A stretch of DNA of 64,000 nucleotides from Gordonia bronchialis DSM 43247 (GCF_000024785.1 NC_013441.1:3596001-3660000), one strand, 5' to 3'. Positions 27,797 to 38,003 are shown, counted from the first letter of the stretch. The notes: a model not told the origin generated them from the letters alone. Numbers and translations: made by a program.

Positions 27797-28687
27797 GTGC
27801 CTTCCCCACAACGAGCCGGAGCATCGCTGCCGCTGGATCAGCAGTCGGTGCTCCCGACCGTGCGCGGCCTGCCCTGGTGGGGCGCAGTTCTGCTGGCCAC
27901 CGGCCCCACCGCACTCGGCGCCGTGATCGACGCGACCAGGAACGAGAGCCTGGGCGCCACGTACAACTTCTTCTACCTCGTCGGTTGTGTGGCTGCTGCG
28001 CTCGCAGTCCGGCGCCGTGCACTGTTCACGGCCGCCGCGCAGCCGCCGCTGATCGCGTTCGTGGTCAGCATCGTCACGCTGTATCAGCTGCATTCGCAGC
28101 AGGCGTCGTCGAACACCCGCAGTCTGATCGTCAAGGTGCTCATCCCGATCGCGACGAACTTCCCCTGGATGGCCGTCACCTTCCTGATCACCCTCGCCCT
28201 CGTGCTCACCCGCTGGTACCTGACCCGTAGTGAGGCCGAACGGGCCCGCCGACGACCCGGCACCCGTCGGGCCTCGAAAAGGTCGAAGCCGACGACCGCC
28301 GAGTCCGACGGTGAGACCACCGCCGGTAAGAGCCGTCCACGTTCGCGCACCCGCGGTGCCGGGGAACGACCGGCGCCGGGAACCCGCGCCAAGTCATCGA
28401 CCGCGCAGCGGCCACGTAGCGCGGCGCGCCCCAAACGCATACCGCCTCGCACCGAAGCCGCCGACGCCCCGAGCGCCGGTCGGCCGGAGGACACGACCGC
28501 GGCCGGCACGCCGGTTCCCCCGCGTCCCAAGCGTGCGACCGCCGGGCAGGTGCTGCGCGAGGCGGGCCGTCAGATCGAGGGCGAGAACGCCCGTCCGTCG
28601 GTTGCGGCCGACCTTGCTCCCTACGAATCGAGCACCGAGGCCGCGCGCGGATACCCGAATACCCGGGCCCGGAACCGCAGCAGCTGA
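27797..28687 (+). CDS. DUF6542 membrane protein with long basic tail
   Basis: The product has 296 residues. The first 145 hold four hydrophobic segments (LPWWGAVLLATGPTALGAVI, NFFYLVGCVAAALAV, PPLIAFVVSIVTLYQL, IPIATNFPWMAVTFLITLAL), the DUF6542 domain conserved in mycolata. The remainder is a disordered Arg/Pro/Ala/Thr-rich tail with net positive charge up to IEGENARPSVAADLAPYES. Such tails may contact nucleic acid or anionic lipid. It follows rmuC closely, a conserved actinobacterial pairing as far as I recall. Function unknown. Confidence 0.75.
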   Translation: MPSPQRAGASLPLDQQSVLPTVRGLPWWGAVLLATGPTALGAVIDATRNESLGATYNFFYLVGCVAAALAVRRRALFTAAAQPPLIAFVVSIVTLYQLHSQQASSNTRSLIVKVLIPIATNFPWMAVTFLITLALVLTRWYLTRSEAERARRRPGTRRASKRSKPTTAESDGETTAGKSRPRSRTRGAGERPAPGTRAKSSTAQRPRSAARPKRIPPRTEAADAPSAGRPEDTTAAGTPVPPRPKRATAGQVLREAGRQIEGENARPSVAADLAPYESSTEAARGYPNTRARNRSS

Positions 28688-28705
28688 GCGGGAGTCAGGC
28701 GCCGC

Positions 28706-29251
28706 TCACCGCCCGGCCAGCCACTGCCCGAGTCGACGGGCGGCGGCATCCACCAGTTCCGGCCACTGCATCGCACCCTCGTCGGCACTGTCGGTGACGA
28801 CCTTGACCAGCCGGCACCCCACCCCGAATTCGGCACTCACATGGGCGATGGCGCAGCCTTCCATGTCCACGAGGTCGGCGCTGCGGGCCAGTACCGCGCG
28901 ATGGGCGGGATCGGCCACAAAGGTGTCGCCGGAGGCGAGGACCGTCCCGTCGCCGTCGGGTAACTCCCAGCGGTCGGTCATCTCGTAGCCCATCGCACGC
29001 AGCGCCGCGCTGCTGATGTCATGTTCGATCACCGCCGACGGTAGGAACAGCCCCGCGTGATGGTCGTGCAGCGCGCCCGCTGTCCCGATATTGATCACCT
29101 CGCGGACCGGGTCGCCGACCGACAGTTCACGGGCCAGCGCCGTCGCGGCACGGACCTTGCCGATCCCGGTGATGAGCAGACGCGAACCGGGGGGCACATA
29201 CCGTGCCTCGCTGCGGGTTGCCGAGACGATCAGGACGCTGTTGACAGACAC
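28706..29251 (-). CDS. MTA/SAH-nucleosidase-like (PNP/UDP phosphorylase superfamily) protein
   Basis: The product has 181 residues. Superfamily motifs: SATRSEARYV at the N-terminus, ITGIGKVRAATALAREL, INIGTAGALHDHHAGLFLPS, LVDMEGCAIAHVSAEFGV (ribose-binding Met-Glu) and VVTDSADEGAMQWPELVD (the catalytic-type Asp). It is short for a full 230-residue MTA/SAH nucleosidase; the futalosine hydrolase branch is similar. It likely cleaves a purine or modified nucleoside. GTG start. Confidence 0.75.
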   Translation of the reverse strand: MSVNSVLIVSATRSEARYVPPGSRLLITGIGKVRAATALARELSVGDPVREVINIGTAGALHDHHAGLFLPSAVIEHDISSAALRAMGYEMTDRWELPDGDGTVLASGDTFVADPAHRAVLARSADLVDMEGCAIAHVSAEFGVGCRLVKVVTDSADEGAMQWPELVDAAARRLGQWLAGR

Positions 29252-29275
29252 CGGCCGATTATCGCCTGCCGTCGG

Positions 29276-30052
29276 TCAATTGCGGCGCCCGGCCAGTTCC
29301 AGCGTGGCCCGCGCCGCACGGCCCAATTCGACTCCGTAGGACGGTCCGTGACCGGCAGCGTGCACGGCGAGCGGATGAAGCTGATGCAGGGGCACGCGGC
29401 CGCGCCACCCGTCGACGAGCGGACGGGCCGACGTGTAGGCGTCGAGAATGGTCTCGAGCAGCGGACACCCGAACAGGGCCAGCATCGCCAGGTCGGTCTC
29501 GCGATGCCCGCCGTGGGCAGCCGGGTCGATCATCACCACGCCGGCCGGCGTCCACATCACGTTCCCGCTCCACAGGTCGCCGTGTATGCGGGCGGGTGGG
29601 TCGTCGTCGTCGAAGACGCCGGCGGCGATCAGCTCGCACGCGGCCCGCACATCGTCGTCGTCGGCTGCGGTGAGGTTGCGTGCCCGCACCGCCGGCTCGC
29701 GATAGGGCAGGACTCGCTCATTCGCGTAGAACGCCCCCCAGCTGTCGTATTCGGTTGAGCTGAGCCGACGCCGGCCGATGAACTGCCGGCCGTGGTAACC
29801 CGGCGGCGGCGAACCGAACCGCGCCGCCCCGGCATCGTGCATCCGGGCCAGCGAAACCCCGAACCGTCGCGCGGCATCGACGGTCGGCCGCGCCCCCGAC
29901 AACCGCACGAGTTCGATCGAGTCGTCGGTGACCGCGAGCACCTCCACCACCGGCGCCCCGGCCTGCGCCAGCCACCGCAAACCGGCGGCTTCGGCGGCAA
30001 AGAAGTCCGGATCGGCATCGGGCCGCCCGGACTTGCGGAAGGGTTCGCTCAA
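29276..30052 (-). CDS. Fructosamine kinase family protein
   Basis: The product has 258 residues. Kinase-like aminoglycoside-phosphotransferase fold: DFFAAEAAGLRWLAQAGAPV, the catalytic loop ARIHGDLWSGNVMWT, the metal-binding MIDPAAHGGHRETDLAMLAL and the FGCPLLETILDAY segment. These match fructosamine 3-kinases, which deglycate Amadori products by phosphorylation. I start it at a TTG overlapping the stop of the SDR gene (TTGA). The longer upstream reading only mirrors the SDR gene. Confidence 0.85.
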   Translation of the reverse strand: MSEPFRKSGRPDADPDFFAAEAAGLRWLAQAGAPVVEVLAVTDDSIELVRLSGARPTVDAARRFGVSLARMHDAGAARFGSPPPGYHGRQFIGRRRLSSTEYDSWGAFYANERVLPYREPAVRARNLTAADDDDVRAACELIAAGVFDDDDPPARIHGDLWSGNVMWTPAGVVMIDPAAHGGHRETDLAMLALFGCPLLETILDAYTSARPLVDGWRGRVPLHQLHPLAVHAAGHGPSYGVELGRAARATLELAGRRN

Positions 30053-31005
30053 CCCGCGTCCGTCGGGGTGGTGTCGTCGGCGGTCCGCGCGGCGCGCGCC
30101 TCGATGGCCCGGCCCGTCACCCGGGCGAGATGGTCGAAGCGGTCGTTGGCGATCCGCATCACGATCTCGTAGGGCAACGCGAATTTCCTTGCCCACCAAT
30201 AGCCGAACCGGATGTCGAAGGATGTGTAGACGAGGAACCGATTCTTGCGGATGCCCTTGAGGATTGCCTCGGCGGCCTTGTCCGGGCTCACCGCGACCTT
30301 GTGGAACTGGTCGATCTGTTTCTTGACGCGCGGGTCCTCACGATCCACGCCCACGATGTCGACGGTGTTGACCAGCGGGGTGTCCACGCCGCCCGGGCAC
30401 ACCAGCGACACCCCGATGTGGTGGCGCCGCAGATCGAAGCGCAACACCTCTGAGACGCCCCGGATGCCGAACTTGCTGGCGCTGTAGGCGGCGTGCCACG
30501 GCAGCGCGAGCAGTCCCGCCGCCGACGAAACATTCACCAGATGTCCACCGTGTCCGCGTCGAACCATTTGCGGCACAAAGCATTCGATGATGTGGATCGG
30601 ACCCATCAGGTTGACATCGACCATGGTGCGCCAGTGCCGGTGTTGCAGATTCTCCACCGTGCCCCACGCCGACACCCCGGCGATGTTCATCACCACGTCC
30701 ATCGTGCCGACCTCGGCGTCGACCTGTGCGGCGAAGTTGCGGACCCAGTCGTAGTCGGACACATCACCGGCGAGGTGGTACAGCACGGTGCCGTCGGAGC
30801 GGTTGATGTCGGCGACCACCTCGTCGAGCCGGTCGGCATGCAGGTCGGTGAGCACGAGTTCGGCACCTTCGGCGGCCGCCGCGCGCGCGGTGGCCTCGCC
30901 GATTCCGCTTGCCGCACCGGTGATCAGCACCTTGCGGCCACGCAGTGTCGGCACCGGCGTGTCCATCACCAACAGATCTCTCACATGCAGATCGCGCAGT
31001 CGCAT
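30049..31005 (-). CDS. Short-chain dehydrogenase/reductase
   Basis: The product has 318 residues. Rossmann loop VLITGAASGIGEATARAA, NAG analogue (NIAGVSAWG), catalytic VSSAAGLLALPWHAAYSASKFG with Ser/Tyr/Lys, and PGGVDTPLVNT after the active site. The C-terminus (FGYWWARKFALPYEIVMRIANDR) is hydrophobic, possibly membrane-associated, as in many mycobacterial SDRs acting on lipids. It precedes and overlaps the fructosamine kinase gene. An internal ATG (MDTPVPTLRG) 39 bases downstream is an alternative start. Confidence 0.88.
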   Translation of the reverse strand: MRLRDLHVRDLLVMDTPVPTLRGRKVLITGAASGIGEATARAAAAEGAELVLTDLHADRLDEVVADINRSDGTVLYHLAGDVSDYDWVRNFAAQVDAEVGTMDVVMNIAGVSAWGTVENLQHRHWRTMVDVNLMGPIHIIECFVPQMVRRGHGGHLVNVSSAAGLLALPWHAAYSASKFGIRGVSEVLRFDLRRHHIGVSLVCPGGVDTPLVNTVDIVGVDREDPRVKKQIDQFHKVAVSPDKAAEAILKGIRKNRFLVYTSFDIRFGYWWARKFALPYEIVMRIANDRFDHLARVTGRAIEARAARTADDTTPTDAG

Positions 31006-31037
31006 GGCCCGACCCTATCGCCTCGATGCCCGGCCGA

Positions 31038-32081
31038 TCAGCCGATCGGGAGCTTGCCGCCGAAGAGTCCGTACACCACGGTGAGCATCGCCTTGAGCAC
31101 CTGCGCGGACACGTCCTGACCCTGTCCGAGGAGCAGCGCGATGATGGCCGCCGGGTCCTTGGTGGCGAGCAGTTGCTGGATGAACGGGATGACCGAGGCC
31201 AACCCGTTGCCGTCGTCGGCCTGCGGGGTGGTGGTGGATGGCGGGGTCGTGGTGGAGCCGGGCGCGGGCGCCGCCCCGCCGCGCGCGTAGGTGAGAATGC
31301 CGTCGGTGATCGCCATTGCGTACTTCACCTGCCCGTCGCGCTTGGACAGGTTCGCCGCCTCGGTCGGATTGGACAGGTTGCCCATCTCGATGAAGACGGC
31401 CGGCGCCTTGGTGAGGTTCACCGCGGCGATGTCCGAGCGCGTCTGGATTCCGTTGTCGACACCGGCATAGTTGGCGGGCGGGAAACCCGCCTTGACGAAG
31501 GCGTCACGCATCGTCGTCGACGCCTTGCGTCCCTCGCCGGACTGCACGCGGTTGACCGTGGCATCCGGGATCGGCAACGACGGCACGATCATGTGGAAGC
31601 CCTTCTTCCCGGCGTCGGCCCCCACCGCGGTGGAGTCGGCGTGCAGACTGACCGCGACGACGGCGCCGGATCGGCTCGCGGCCGCGGCCCGCTGGTCCAC
31701 GCAACCACCCCAGCCGGTGTCGTCGGGCCGGCTCAGCACCACTCGGGCGCCCTGGCTCTCCAGGCCGGCCTTGACCAGCTGGGTGATCTGCCAGTTGACG
31801 GTGTGTTCCTTGGCCCCGTTGACCCCGGTCGCGCCGCTGGTCTGGCAGTCCTTCTTACCGCCCCGTCCGTCGGGGACCTGGGCGCTGAGGTTGTGTCCGG
31901 CGGCCGAGCCCTGGTGGCCGGGGTCGAGGAAGATCGTCTTGCCGGCCAGCGCGGTCCCCCGGTCGGGGGCCGCATGCGCCGGTGAGGCACCGGTCACCGA
32001 CGCGACGAGCGTCGTACCGGTCAGCAACGCGACGGTTGCGGCGGCGAGCGAGAGTCGGCGTGTGCGTCGTTTCTGGGTCAT
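31038..32081 (-). CDS. Secreted N-acetylmuramoyl-L-alanine amidase (Amidase_3, Ami1-like)
   Basis: The product has 347 residues. Signal peptide (LSLAAATVALLTGTTLVASV, then TGASPAHA). Amidase_3 zinc ligands: IFLDPGHQGSAAGHN (His), AKEHTVNWQ (Glu), AVSLHADST (His) and the catalytic Glu in VFIEMGNLSNPTEAA. The C-terminus is a Thr/Pro linker with a polar tail. The enzyme cleaves the stem peptide from muramic acid during daughter-cell separation, as Ami1 (Rv3717) does in mycobacteria. Confidence 0.9.
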   Translation of the reverse strand: MTQKRRTRRLSLAAATVALLTGTTLVASVTGASPAHAAPDRGTALAGKTIFLDPGHQGSAAGHNLSAQVPDGRGGKKDCQTSGATGVNGAKEHTVNWQITQLVKAGLESQGARVVLSRPDDTGWGGCVDQRAAAASRSGAVVAVSLHADSTAVGADAGKKGFHMIVPSLPIPDATVNRVQSGEGRKASTTMRDAFVKAGFPPANYAGVDNGIQTRSDIAAVNLTKAPAVFIEMGNLSNPTEAANLSKRDGQVKYAMAITDGILTYARGGAAPAPGSTTTPPSTTTPQADDGNGLASVIPFIQQLLATKDPAAIIALLLGQGQDVSAQVLKAMLTVVYGLFGGKLPIG

Positions 32082-32255
32082 CGCAGTATCGGGCGACGGG
32101 CACGGCTACGCCCCTGGATCGCCCCACTCCCTTCACATCAAGAACATGGGCCACTCTAGCCACAGAATCAACAGTGAAACAGGGCGTGTCAGATTTGACG
32201 AATCGTCGACCAGGCACAACGGGATTTCGTTAGGGAGATGTGACCTGCGGTCGCG

Positions 32256-33281
32256 TCAGGCGGGCAGATACCGCGCGATCGACAGGATGCCGTGCTCGTC
32301 GTCGGGGTCGTCGGGGCCGACGACAACGTCCTCGAGCCGCCGCCGAACCTCGTCGGGGTCGAGTCCGCTCCCAATCGCCACCAGCGTCGACGACGGCGTC
32401 TCACCTTCCCATCGTTCGCGGTGGACCCGCACGAAGCCACCCACCGCATGCACCACGAACTTCTGGCGATAGCGCGGGACATCGAAATGCACGATTCCCT
32501 TGACGCGGAAACAGCCATACGGCGGACGTTCGAGAAACGCCGCGAGCCGGCGCGCGTTCATCGGCACCCGGGATTCGAAGCTCACCGACTGATAGTCCGC
32601 GTGCAGATGATCATGGCGGTGTTCGTCGACGATCAGCTCGTCGAGCGCCAGTTGTTGGGGCCCGTCGGCGTCCGCACGTCGCTCGGTCACGTCGAAGAGC
32701 AGAGCCGGATCGATCGCCGCGTCGACCGTGGCGACGAGCGGCGCCGACGGGTTCACCGCGCGCAGTTCGGCCCCGAGGCGGTCCAGGGTCGACCTATCGG
32801 CCAGATCGGCTTTGTTGAGCAGCACCAGATCGGCGATCGCGACGTGCCCGCCGAGTTCCGGGTGGCGGTCGCGGGCGGCATCGGCGTGTACCGCGTCCAC
32901 CACGTAGACCAGCCCGCCGTAGCGCAGACGTGGGTCGGTGAGTCCGGTAACCATGCCGATCAACGCCTTGGGCTCGGCGATCCCGCTCGCCTCGATGAGA
33001 ATCGCGTCGAGCTGCGCCGACGGCCGCGCCAGGGTGGCGAGCGCATCGGCGAGTCCGTCCCGGTCGACCGCGCAGCACAGACACCCGTTGCCCAGACTCA
33101 CCGTCCCGTCGGCCTGCCCGGCGACCAGGAGGGCGTCGATGTTGACCGCGCCGAAGTCGTTGACCAGCACCCCGATCCGTGTGCCCTCGGCGCGCGCCGA
33201 CCGCAGCACGTGGTTGAGCAGCGTCGTCTTACCCGAGCCGAGATATCCGGCGATCACCACCACCGGCACCGACGACGTCAT
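32256..33281 (-). CDS. G3E GTPase, CobW/ZNG1-type metallochaperone
   Basis: The product has 341 residues. P-loop [17 protein letters not shown], the metal-binding GNGCLCCAV (CxCC) motif, [22 protein letters not shown] for guanine, a His-rich patch ([12 protein letters not shown]) and the CobW C-terminal domain ([20 protein letters not shown], then RVKGIVHF). It likely delivers zinc to a target enzyme under limitation, though nitrile hydratase or cobalamin roles exist in the family. It overlaps trhO (ATGA). A zinc-free L36 paralogue elsewhere in the window also points to a zinc-stress response. Confidence 0.9.
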   Translation of the reverse strand: MTSSVPVVVIAGYLGSGKTTLLNHVLRSARAEGTRIGVLVNDFGAVNIDALLVAGQADGTVSLGNGCLCCAVDRDGLADALATLARPSAQLDAILIEASGIAEPKALIGMVTGLTDPRLRYGGLVYVVDAVHADAARDRHPELGGHVAIADLVLLNKADLADRSTLDRLGAELRAVNPSAPLVATVDAAIDPALLFDVTERRADADGPQQLALDELIVDEHRHDHLHADYQSVSFESRVPMNARRLAAFLERPPYGCFRVKGIVHFDVPRYRQKFVVHAVGGFVRVHRERWEGETPSSTLVAIGSGLDPDEVRRRLEDVVVGPDDPDDEHGILSIARYLPA

Positions 33282-34123
33282 CGGGCGTAGCAGTCCGGGC
33301 AGATCACCGCCAGCTCACGTCCCACGTGATCGGGATGATTGGCGATGTGCGAGGTCGGCTCCCCACATTCCGAACACGTCCCGATCACCTTGGCGTGATC
33401 GGAGAAGTCCACGCTCATCCGGTTGTCGAAGACATAGAGCGATCCCTCCCACAGACCGTCGTCGCCGTACTCCTGCCCGTACCGGACGATGCCGCCGTCG
33501 AGTTGATACACCTCCCGGAACCCGCGGAGGCGCATCAGCGAGCTCAACACCTCACAGCGCACTCCCCCGGTGCAGTAGGTGACGACCGGGCGGTCCTTGA
33601 GATGGTCGTAGGCGCCGCTGTCGAGGAGCGGCACGAAATCCCGGGTGGTCTGCGCCGGCGGGGTCACCGCGCCGGCGAACCGGCCGACCCGGGCCTCGAT
33701 CTCGTTGCGCCCGTCGAAGAAGACCACGTCGTCACGGCGCTCGACGAGTTCGTGCACCTGCGCCGGCGTCAGCTTTGTTCCACCGTCGACCACGCCGTCA
33801 TCGTCGACCTTCACCTCGTCCGGCACGCCGAAGGTGACGATCTCGGGGCGCACCCGCACGCTCAGTCGGGGAAAGTCGTCACCCGTTCCGTCGGACCATT
33901 TGATGTCGGCATCAGCGAACCCCGGATATTCGCGAGTGGCCCTGACGTACCGTTTCACCTGGCCGATGTCGCCGCCGACCGTACTGTTGATCCCGTGACG
34001 TGACACGATGATTCTGCCGCGCACACCGAGCGATGAGCAGACGCTGAGCTGCCATAGCCGGATCGCCTCTGGGTCGGGCAGCGGCACGAACACGTAGAAC
34101 AACACGATCTTGGGGGTCGACAC
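33278..34123 (-). CDS. trhO: tRNA uridine(34) hydroxylase TrhO (rhodanese domain)
   Basis: The product has 281 residues. N-terminal UPF0176 domain ([36 protein letters not shown]), rhodanese core with the active Cys in [18 protein letters not shown], and a C-terminal CSECGEP / CPDC pair of CxxC motifs likely binding zinc. It hydroxylates uridine 34 of tRNA using O2 and prephenate-derived donors. I place the start at a GTG (VSTPKIVL). A divergent lipoprotein gene begins two bases away, so the two start regions abut. Confidence 0.9.
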   Translation of the reverse strand: MSTPKIVLFYVFVPLPDPEAIRLWQLSVCSSLGVRGRIIVSRHGINSTVGGDIGQVKRYVRATREYPGFADADIKWSDGTGDDFPRLSVRVRPEIVTFGVPDEVKVDDDGVVDGGTKLTPAQVHELVERRDDVVFFDGRNEIEARVGRFAGAVTPPAQTTRDFVPLLDSGAYDHLKDRPVVTYCTGGVRCEVLSSLMRLRGFREVYQLDGGIVRYGQEYGDDGLWEGSLYVFDNRMSVDFSDHAKVIGTCSECGEPTSHIANHPDHVGRELAVICPDCYAR

Positions 34124-34124
34124 A

Positions 34125-34916
34125 GTGCAAGGGTACGGACACCCGTCGGGTCGTCGACGGCTGCGGCCGACCGTCGCTGCGAGGTTCCTCGGCGCATGCG
34201 TCGGGGCCGGCCTGGCCCTGTCGGCGTGCGGCCTGTCCACCGGAACCGACCCGTCCCGTATCGTGCTGCCGCCGACCGATGAGCTCTCGACCGAGACCGA
34301 GGCCCCCTCCACGACCAGCACGACGACGACCAGCCGCGAGGAGCGGGCCGCGAATCTCCCGAATTGGACGATCGGGCGCATCGTGTCGCTTGCACCCCGG
34401 GTCGAGAATTCGCGATTCCACCAGGGTGCGGTCACCGAGGGTTCGGCTTTGGAGGACACGTCAGGTTTTCATTTCTCGACTCCGGACGGCGCCGCGCAGT
34501 GTTCCACCGGAACCAACGGTATGGCGACACTCGCATGCCGGATCAACGGTGATCCGGCCGGGTCACGGCCGTCCGACGCGCCATCGAACTGCGACTGGGC
34601 GGGCAATCTCGTGACGCTGGACTCCGACGGTCCCGAACACGGAGCGTGTGCAAACGAGTATCCGGTGCTCTACCGCAGCACCATCGTGGACTACGGACAC
34701 ACCATTTCGATCTCCCGATTCTCCTGTCTCGTGGAGACGGCCGGTATGTTCTGTCTCGAATCCCGCTCTCAATCCGGATTCTCGGTCACCACAACGGGAT
34801 ACCACACGATTTTCGCCGCGGATCGCGCCCCGGAATCGCTCGTCGGTTTGTCCGACGACACCTCGTCGAGTCCTTCGGATGATTCGACGACGACCACCAC
34901 GTCACCCACTCGCTGA
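34125..34916 (+). CDS. Lipoprotein of unknown function
   Basis: The product has 263 residues. The signal sequence [20 protein letters not shown] has a lipobox (LSAC). A Thr/Ser/Glu-rich linker follows ([18 protein letters not shown]), then a compact domain with paired cysteines ([61 protein letters not shown]). The domain resembles small secreted mycobacterial proteins with a GxxF-CxxE pattern; function unknown. The tail is Ser/Thr/Asp-rich. The GTG chosen starts two bases from the divergent trhO start. Confidence 0.65.
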   Translation: MQGYGHPSGRRRLRPTVAARFLGACVGAGLALSACGLSTGTDPSRIVLPPTDELSTETEAPSTTSTTTTSREERAANLPNWTIGRIVSLAPRVENSRFHQGAVTEGSALEDTSGFHFSTPDGAAQCSTGTNGMATLACRINGDPAGSRPSDAPSNCDWAGNLVTLDSDGPEHGACANEYPVLYRSTIVDYGHTISISRFSCLVETAGMFCLESRSQSGFSVTTTGYHTIFAADRAPESLVGLSDDTSSSPSDDSTTTTTSPTR

Positions 34917-34983
34917 TCGAACACAATTCGTTCATCACCGCGAATTGGGCACCACTCTCAGCAATTGCTCATCTGAATGACGC

Positions 34984-34989
34984 TATGCT
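34984..34989 (+). promoter_or_regulatory. Candidate -10 box of lsr2
   Basis: TATGCT (TAnnnT) followed by G lies about 94 bases upstream of the lsr2 ATG. No convincing -35 is seen at 16-19 bases; the upstream DNA is AT-rich (AATTGGGC, CAATTGCTC), which Lsr2 itself favours. Weak call. Confidence 0.3.
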
Positions 34990-35082
34990 GTCATCCGTGC
35001 GAATGACCGCGCCCTGGGTATCGGGTTGTTCGCGTCGGGTGCCGGGGAGAACACCCTTCACGTACTTCAGGAAGAGGAATTC

Positions 35083-35412
35083 ATGGCAAAGAAGGAAATC
35101 GTCCAGGTCATCGATGACATCGACGGCAAGGTGCTCGACCAGTACGAAACCGTCAAGTGGGGGCTCGACGGGAAGTCATACGAATTCGACACCTCCGCCA
35201 AGCATGCGCAACAGTTCCGCGACACTCTCGCCAAGTACATCACCGTGTCTCGTCCCTCCGGCCGTGTGCCGAAGAGGGTGACCGTCACCGGCGGACGGAA
35301 CAAGGAAACCACCAAGGCAATTCGCGAATGGGCGATCCAGAACGGCTACGACGTCAGCGATCGCGGACGTATCCCGCAGAGCATCATCGAGGCCTTCGAA
35401 GCAGCACACTGA
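35083..35412 (+). CDS. lsr2: Lsr2 family nucleoid-associated protein
   Basis: The product has 109 residues. N-terminal oligomerisation domain (IVQVIDDIDGKVLDQYETVK; WGLDGKSYEFDTSAKHAQQF) and a C-terminal DNA-binding domain (ETTKAIREWAIQNGYDVSDR, then GRIPQSIIEAFEAAH), with the RGR AT-hook-like triplet. The linker lacks the long RGR-rich stretch of mycobacterial Lsr2. Lsr2 bridges AT-rich DNA and silences acquired genes. The ATG is preceded by GGAAGAGGA. Confidence 0.95.
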   Translation: MAKKEIVQVIDDIDGKVLDQYETVKWGLDGKSYEFDTSAKHAQQFRDTLAKYITVSRPSGRVPKRVTVTGGRNKETTKAIREWAIQNGYDVSDRGRIPQSIIEAFEAAH

Positions 35413-35459
35413 ACCCGCGGTAGCCCGGTCACCGCGCCGGGTTGTCGAGGCTGATCCAT

Positions 35460-35496
35460 CGAATAGGCCCGTCGCATCACGCGACGGGCCTATTCG
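35460..35496. terminator. Strong hairpin after lsr2
   Basis: A perfect 16-bp stem (CGAATAGGCCCGTCGC / GCGACGGGCCTATTCG) with a 5-base loop, 47 bases after the lsr2 stop. No T-tract follows, as is common for actinobacterial terminators. Confidence 0.75.
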
Positions 35497-35546
35497 CGTG
35501 ATCGACCCCTCTGGTATCACGCGGCCGTACCTCACAGAATGGAGAC

Positions 35547-38003
35547 ATGGCATCTTCCACCTCGAGCACTGCCGCGTCCACGATCTCCACCCAGACCCGT
35601 CCCGAAACCGCCGAATTGCGTCTCGCCCTCGTCTGCTACGGCGGGGTATCGCTTGCCGTGTACATGCACGGCGTGACCAAAGAACTGTACAAATTGGTGC
35701 AGGCCTCGCGCGCCCTCGACGCTCGAGATGATCCGTCACAGGCGGAAAATCCATTCCCCTCCGACGACACCACCTCGGTCTACTTCGACACCCTGAAAAC
35801 ACTCGCCGACCGGCAGCATCCGTTGTCGGTGAGTATCGACATCGTCGGCGGTACGTCCGCGGGCGGAATCAACGGTGTTGCCCTGGCCAAGGGCATCGCG
35901 CTCAACGCCGACCAGGAGGGTCTGAAGAAGGTGTGGATCTCCGGGGGCGATCTACGACAACTCCTGCGGGCGCCCCGCCGGTTGCCACTCGTCCTGCAGA
36001 CCGCGTGGGCGGCATGGAACAGCGCGCGGCATGGGCAGTCGCTGCTGAAGTCCGAACTCATGTCCGAGCTGCTCCGAAAAGCGTTGCTGGACATGGACCC
36101 CGACGATGACAAGCCGAACTCACCGGCGACGCTCATTCCGAAGGGCGGCAATCTGTCCCTGTATGTGCAGACGACCGATCGGCAGGGTTTCGACATCACG
36201 GTCCCCACCGGCATCGGCGGCGCGAGCCAGCGCGACCGGTGGTACTCGCAGGTCCTGCAGTTCTTCGCCTCCCACGAGGATCGCGAGCAGTTCGCCGCGC
36301 AGTACACGCGCACGTTGGCGTTCGCGGGACGCGTCAGTTCGTCGTTTCCGGCCGCCTTCGCCCCGGTCAGCGTCGAAGGGTTCGCTGGTGAACTCATCGC
36401 CGAATGCCGGCCGGGTGAGTGCACAACGGTGCACGGCCAGCAGGTGTTCCGTTACGACTATGCGGAAAACGGTTACACCGCCGACGAGCGCCTGTTTGTC
36501 GACGGCGGACTCCTGAACAACTCGCCGTTCGATCTCGTCATCGACACGATCGCCGCACAACCGGCGTCGCGGAAGGTGCTCCGCGAGTTGGTCTATATCG
36601 AGCCGGATCCCGCTCGACCTCTCGATGACGGTTCGGTCGACGATTCCAGCGGCGCCAAGTCCGGGTTCTTCGGAAATCTCTTCGCCCTCAAGGCTCCGGC
36701 GACCAGTCACAGCTTCGCCGGCGAGCTCATCGCGCTGCGTGACCTCAACCGGAAAATCGTGGAAATCGGCACGATCGCCGACCTGCAAATGGATGAGATC
36801 ACCACCGACATCGTCGCCGAGATCGACGACGTCGCGCAGGACAACAACGTCGCCGACGCCGGCTTTGTCGAAAAGCTCGGCAATCAGGCGTTGGCCAAAG
36901 AGATCTCCGACCGCCTGCACTGCAAGAACGAAAAGGCCATGGGCGCAACCTGGAACACCTATCAGCGTCTCAAGGCCGTGTCGATCGCGCATCGGATCGC
37001 GACGGCGATCAACAAGAGTCAGAAGCTGCCTCCGCAATCGAGCACGGCGACCTTCGTGACCGCGGTGATCACCGAATGGGTTCATCAACTCCCCGCGTTT
37101 CGCGAGTCCAACGAGAAGGATCTCGGCGAGTTCCTGCAGGCGCTCGATACGCCCTACCGCGAACGACGACTGCTGTTCATCATCGCCGGGATCAACGAGC
37201 TCTACGGCACCGACGCCCCCGCGGATGTGCTCAACAAGCTGAAGGCGCAGGCCTGGGAGAAACTCTCCGCCACCAAGGCGGCGCCGGACACTGTGGTCGA
37301 GAAGCTCGCGGACTCCGGCCTCGTCGCCACGCTCAGTAGGTTCGTGACCGCAGTGCAGAAGGGCCGGCGAGCATCGGCACCTTTCGAGGATCCGGCCGCG
37401 TGGGCAGCGCGCGAATCTGCGATGATCGAAGACTTCGTCGGCAAGTACCGCGTGGCGATCGCCGCCGAGATCGGCGACGGCAGCACCGACCTCTGGCAGG
37501 CCTTCGCCAGCACTCTGGCGGGCGGCCCCATCGGCTCCACCGAGGAGAGCTCCGAGCAGAACCTGACTCGTCTGGCCAGCCGATACCTCGGGTTCCCCCG
37601 TTGGGACGCGATCCTGTTCCCCATCACCTCACTGTCCGAACTTCCGCAGTTCTCGCCGATACCGGTGTCGCAGTTCAGCCCGATCGCCGCGACCGCCCTG
37701 GCGCCCGAGGGGGAAGACGCGCGCAAGGAGTTTTTCGCGACCAAGCTCGCCGGGTTCGATCTCGCGCACTTCGCCGCCTTCCTCAAGACCGAGTACCGGG
37801 AGAACGATTACCTGTGGGGCAGGCTCGACGGTGCCGAACTGATTCTCGACCTGCTCAACCGGCGCATCGACGACGAGGGATCGCGGTATGTGCCGCTCGG
37901 CGACGCCTTCCGCGCCATCCTTGCCTCGGAGAAGGGACTCAAGGGGGTCGCGAAACTGCGCAAGGAGCTCGCCGGTCGCGTCGCCGAGAGATTCCCGTCC
38001 TGA
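35547..38003 (+). CDS. Patatin-like phospholipase (large, DUF3376-type)
   Basis: The product has 818 residues. The patatin domain occupies about residues 25-350: oxyanion loop ALVCYGGVSLAVYMHGVTKE, nucleophile SIDIVGGTSAGGINGVALAK (GTSAG), and catalytic Asp in DERLFVDGGLLNNSPFD. The remainder is a long helical region (PYRERRLLFIIAGINELYGT; TRLASRYLGFPRWDAILFP) as in actinobacterial patatin-like proteins with a C-terminal DUF3376. No signal peptide. Likely a lipid acyl hydrolase; the substrate is unknown. Confidence 0.88.
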   Translation: MASSTSSTAASTISTQTRPETAELRLALVCYGGVSLAVYMHGVTKELYKLVQASRALDARDDPSQAENPFPSDDTTSVYFDTLKTLADRQHPLSVSIDIVGGTSAGGINGVALAKGIALNADQEGLKKVWISGGDLRQLLRAPRRLPLVLQTAWAAWNSARHGQSLLKSELMSELLRKALLDMDPDDDKPNSPATLIPKGGNLSLYVQTTDRQGFDITVPTGIGGASQRDRWYSQVLQFFASHEDREQFAAQYTRTLAFAGRVSSSFPAAFAPVSVEGFAGELIAECRPGECTTVHGQQVFRYDYAENGYTADERLFVDGGLLNNSPFDLVIDTIAAQPASRKVLRELVYIEPDPARPLDDGSVDDSSGAKSGFFGNLFALKAPATSHSFAGELIALRDLNRKIVEIGTIADLQMDEITTDIVAEIDDVAQDNNVADAGFVEKLGNQALAKEISDRLHCKNEKAMGATWNTYQRLKAVSIAHRIATAINKSQKLPPQSSTATFVTAVITEWVHQLPAFRESNEKDLGEFLQALDTPYRERRLLFIIAGINELYGTDAPADVLNKLKAQAWEKLSATKAAPDTVVEKLADSGLVATLSRFVTAVQKGRRASAPFEDPAAWAARESAMIEDFVGKYRVAIAAEIGDGSTDLWQAFASTLAGGPIGSTEESSEQNLTRLASRYLGFPRWDAILFPITSLSELPQFSPIPVSQFSPIAATALAPEGEDARKEFFATKLAGFDLAHFAAFLKTEYRENDYLWGRLDGAELILDLLNRRIDDEGSRYVPLGDAFRAILASEKGLKGVAKLRKELAGRVAERFPS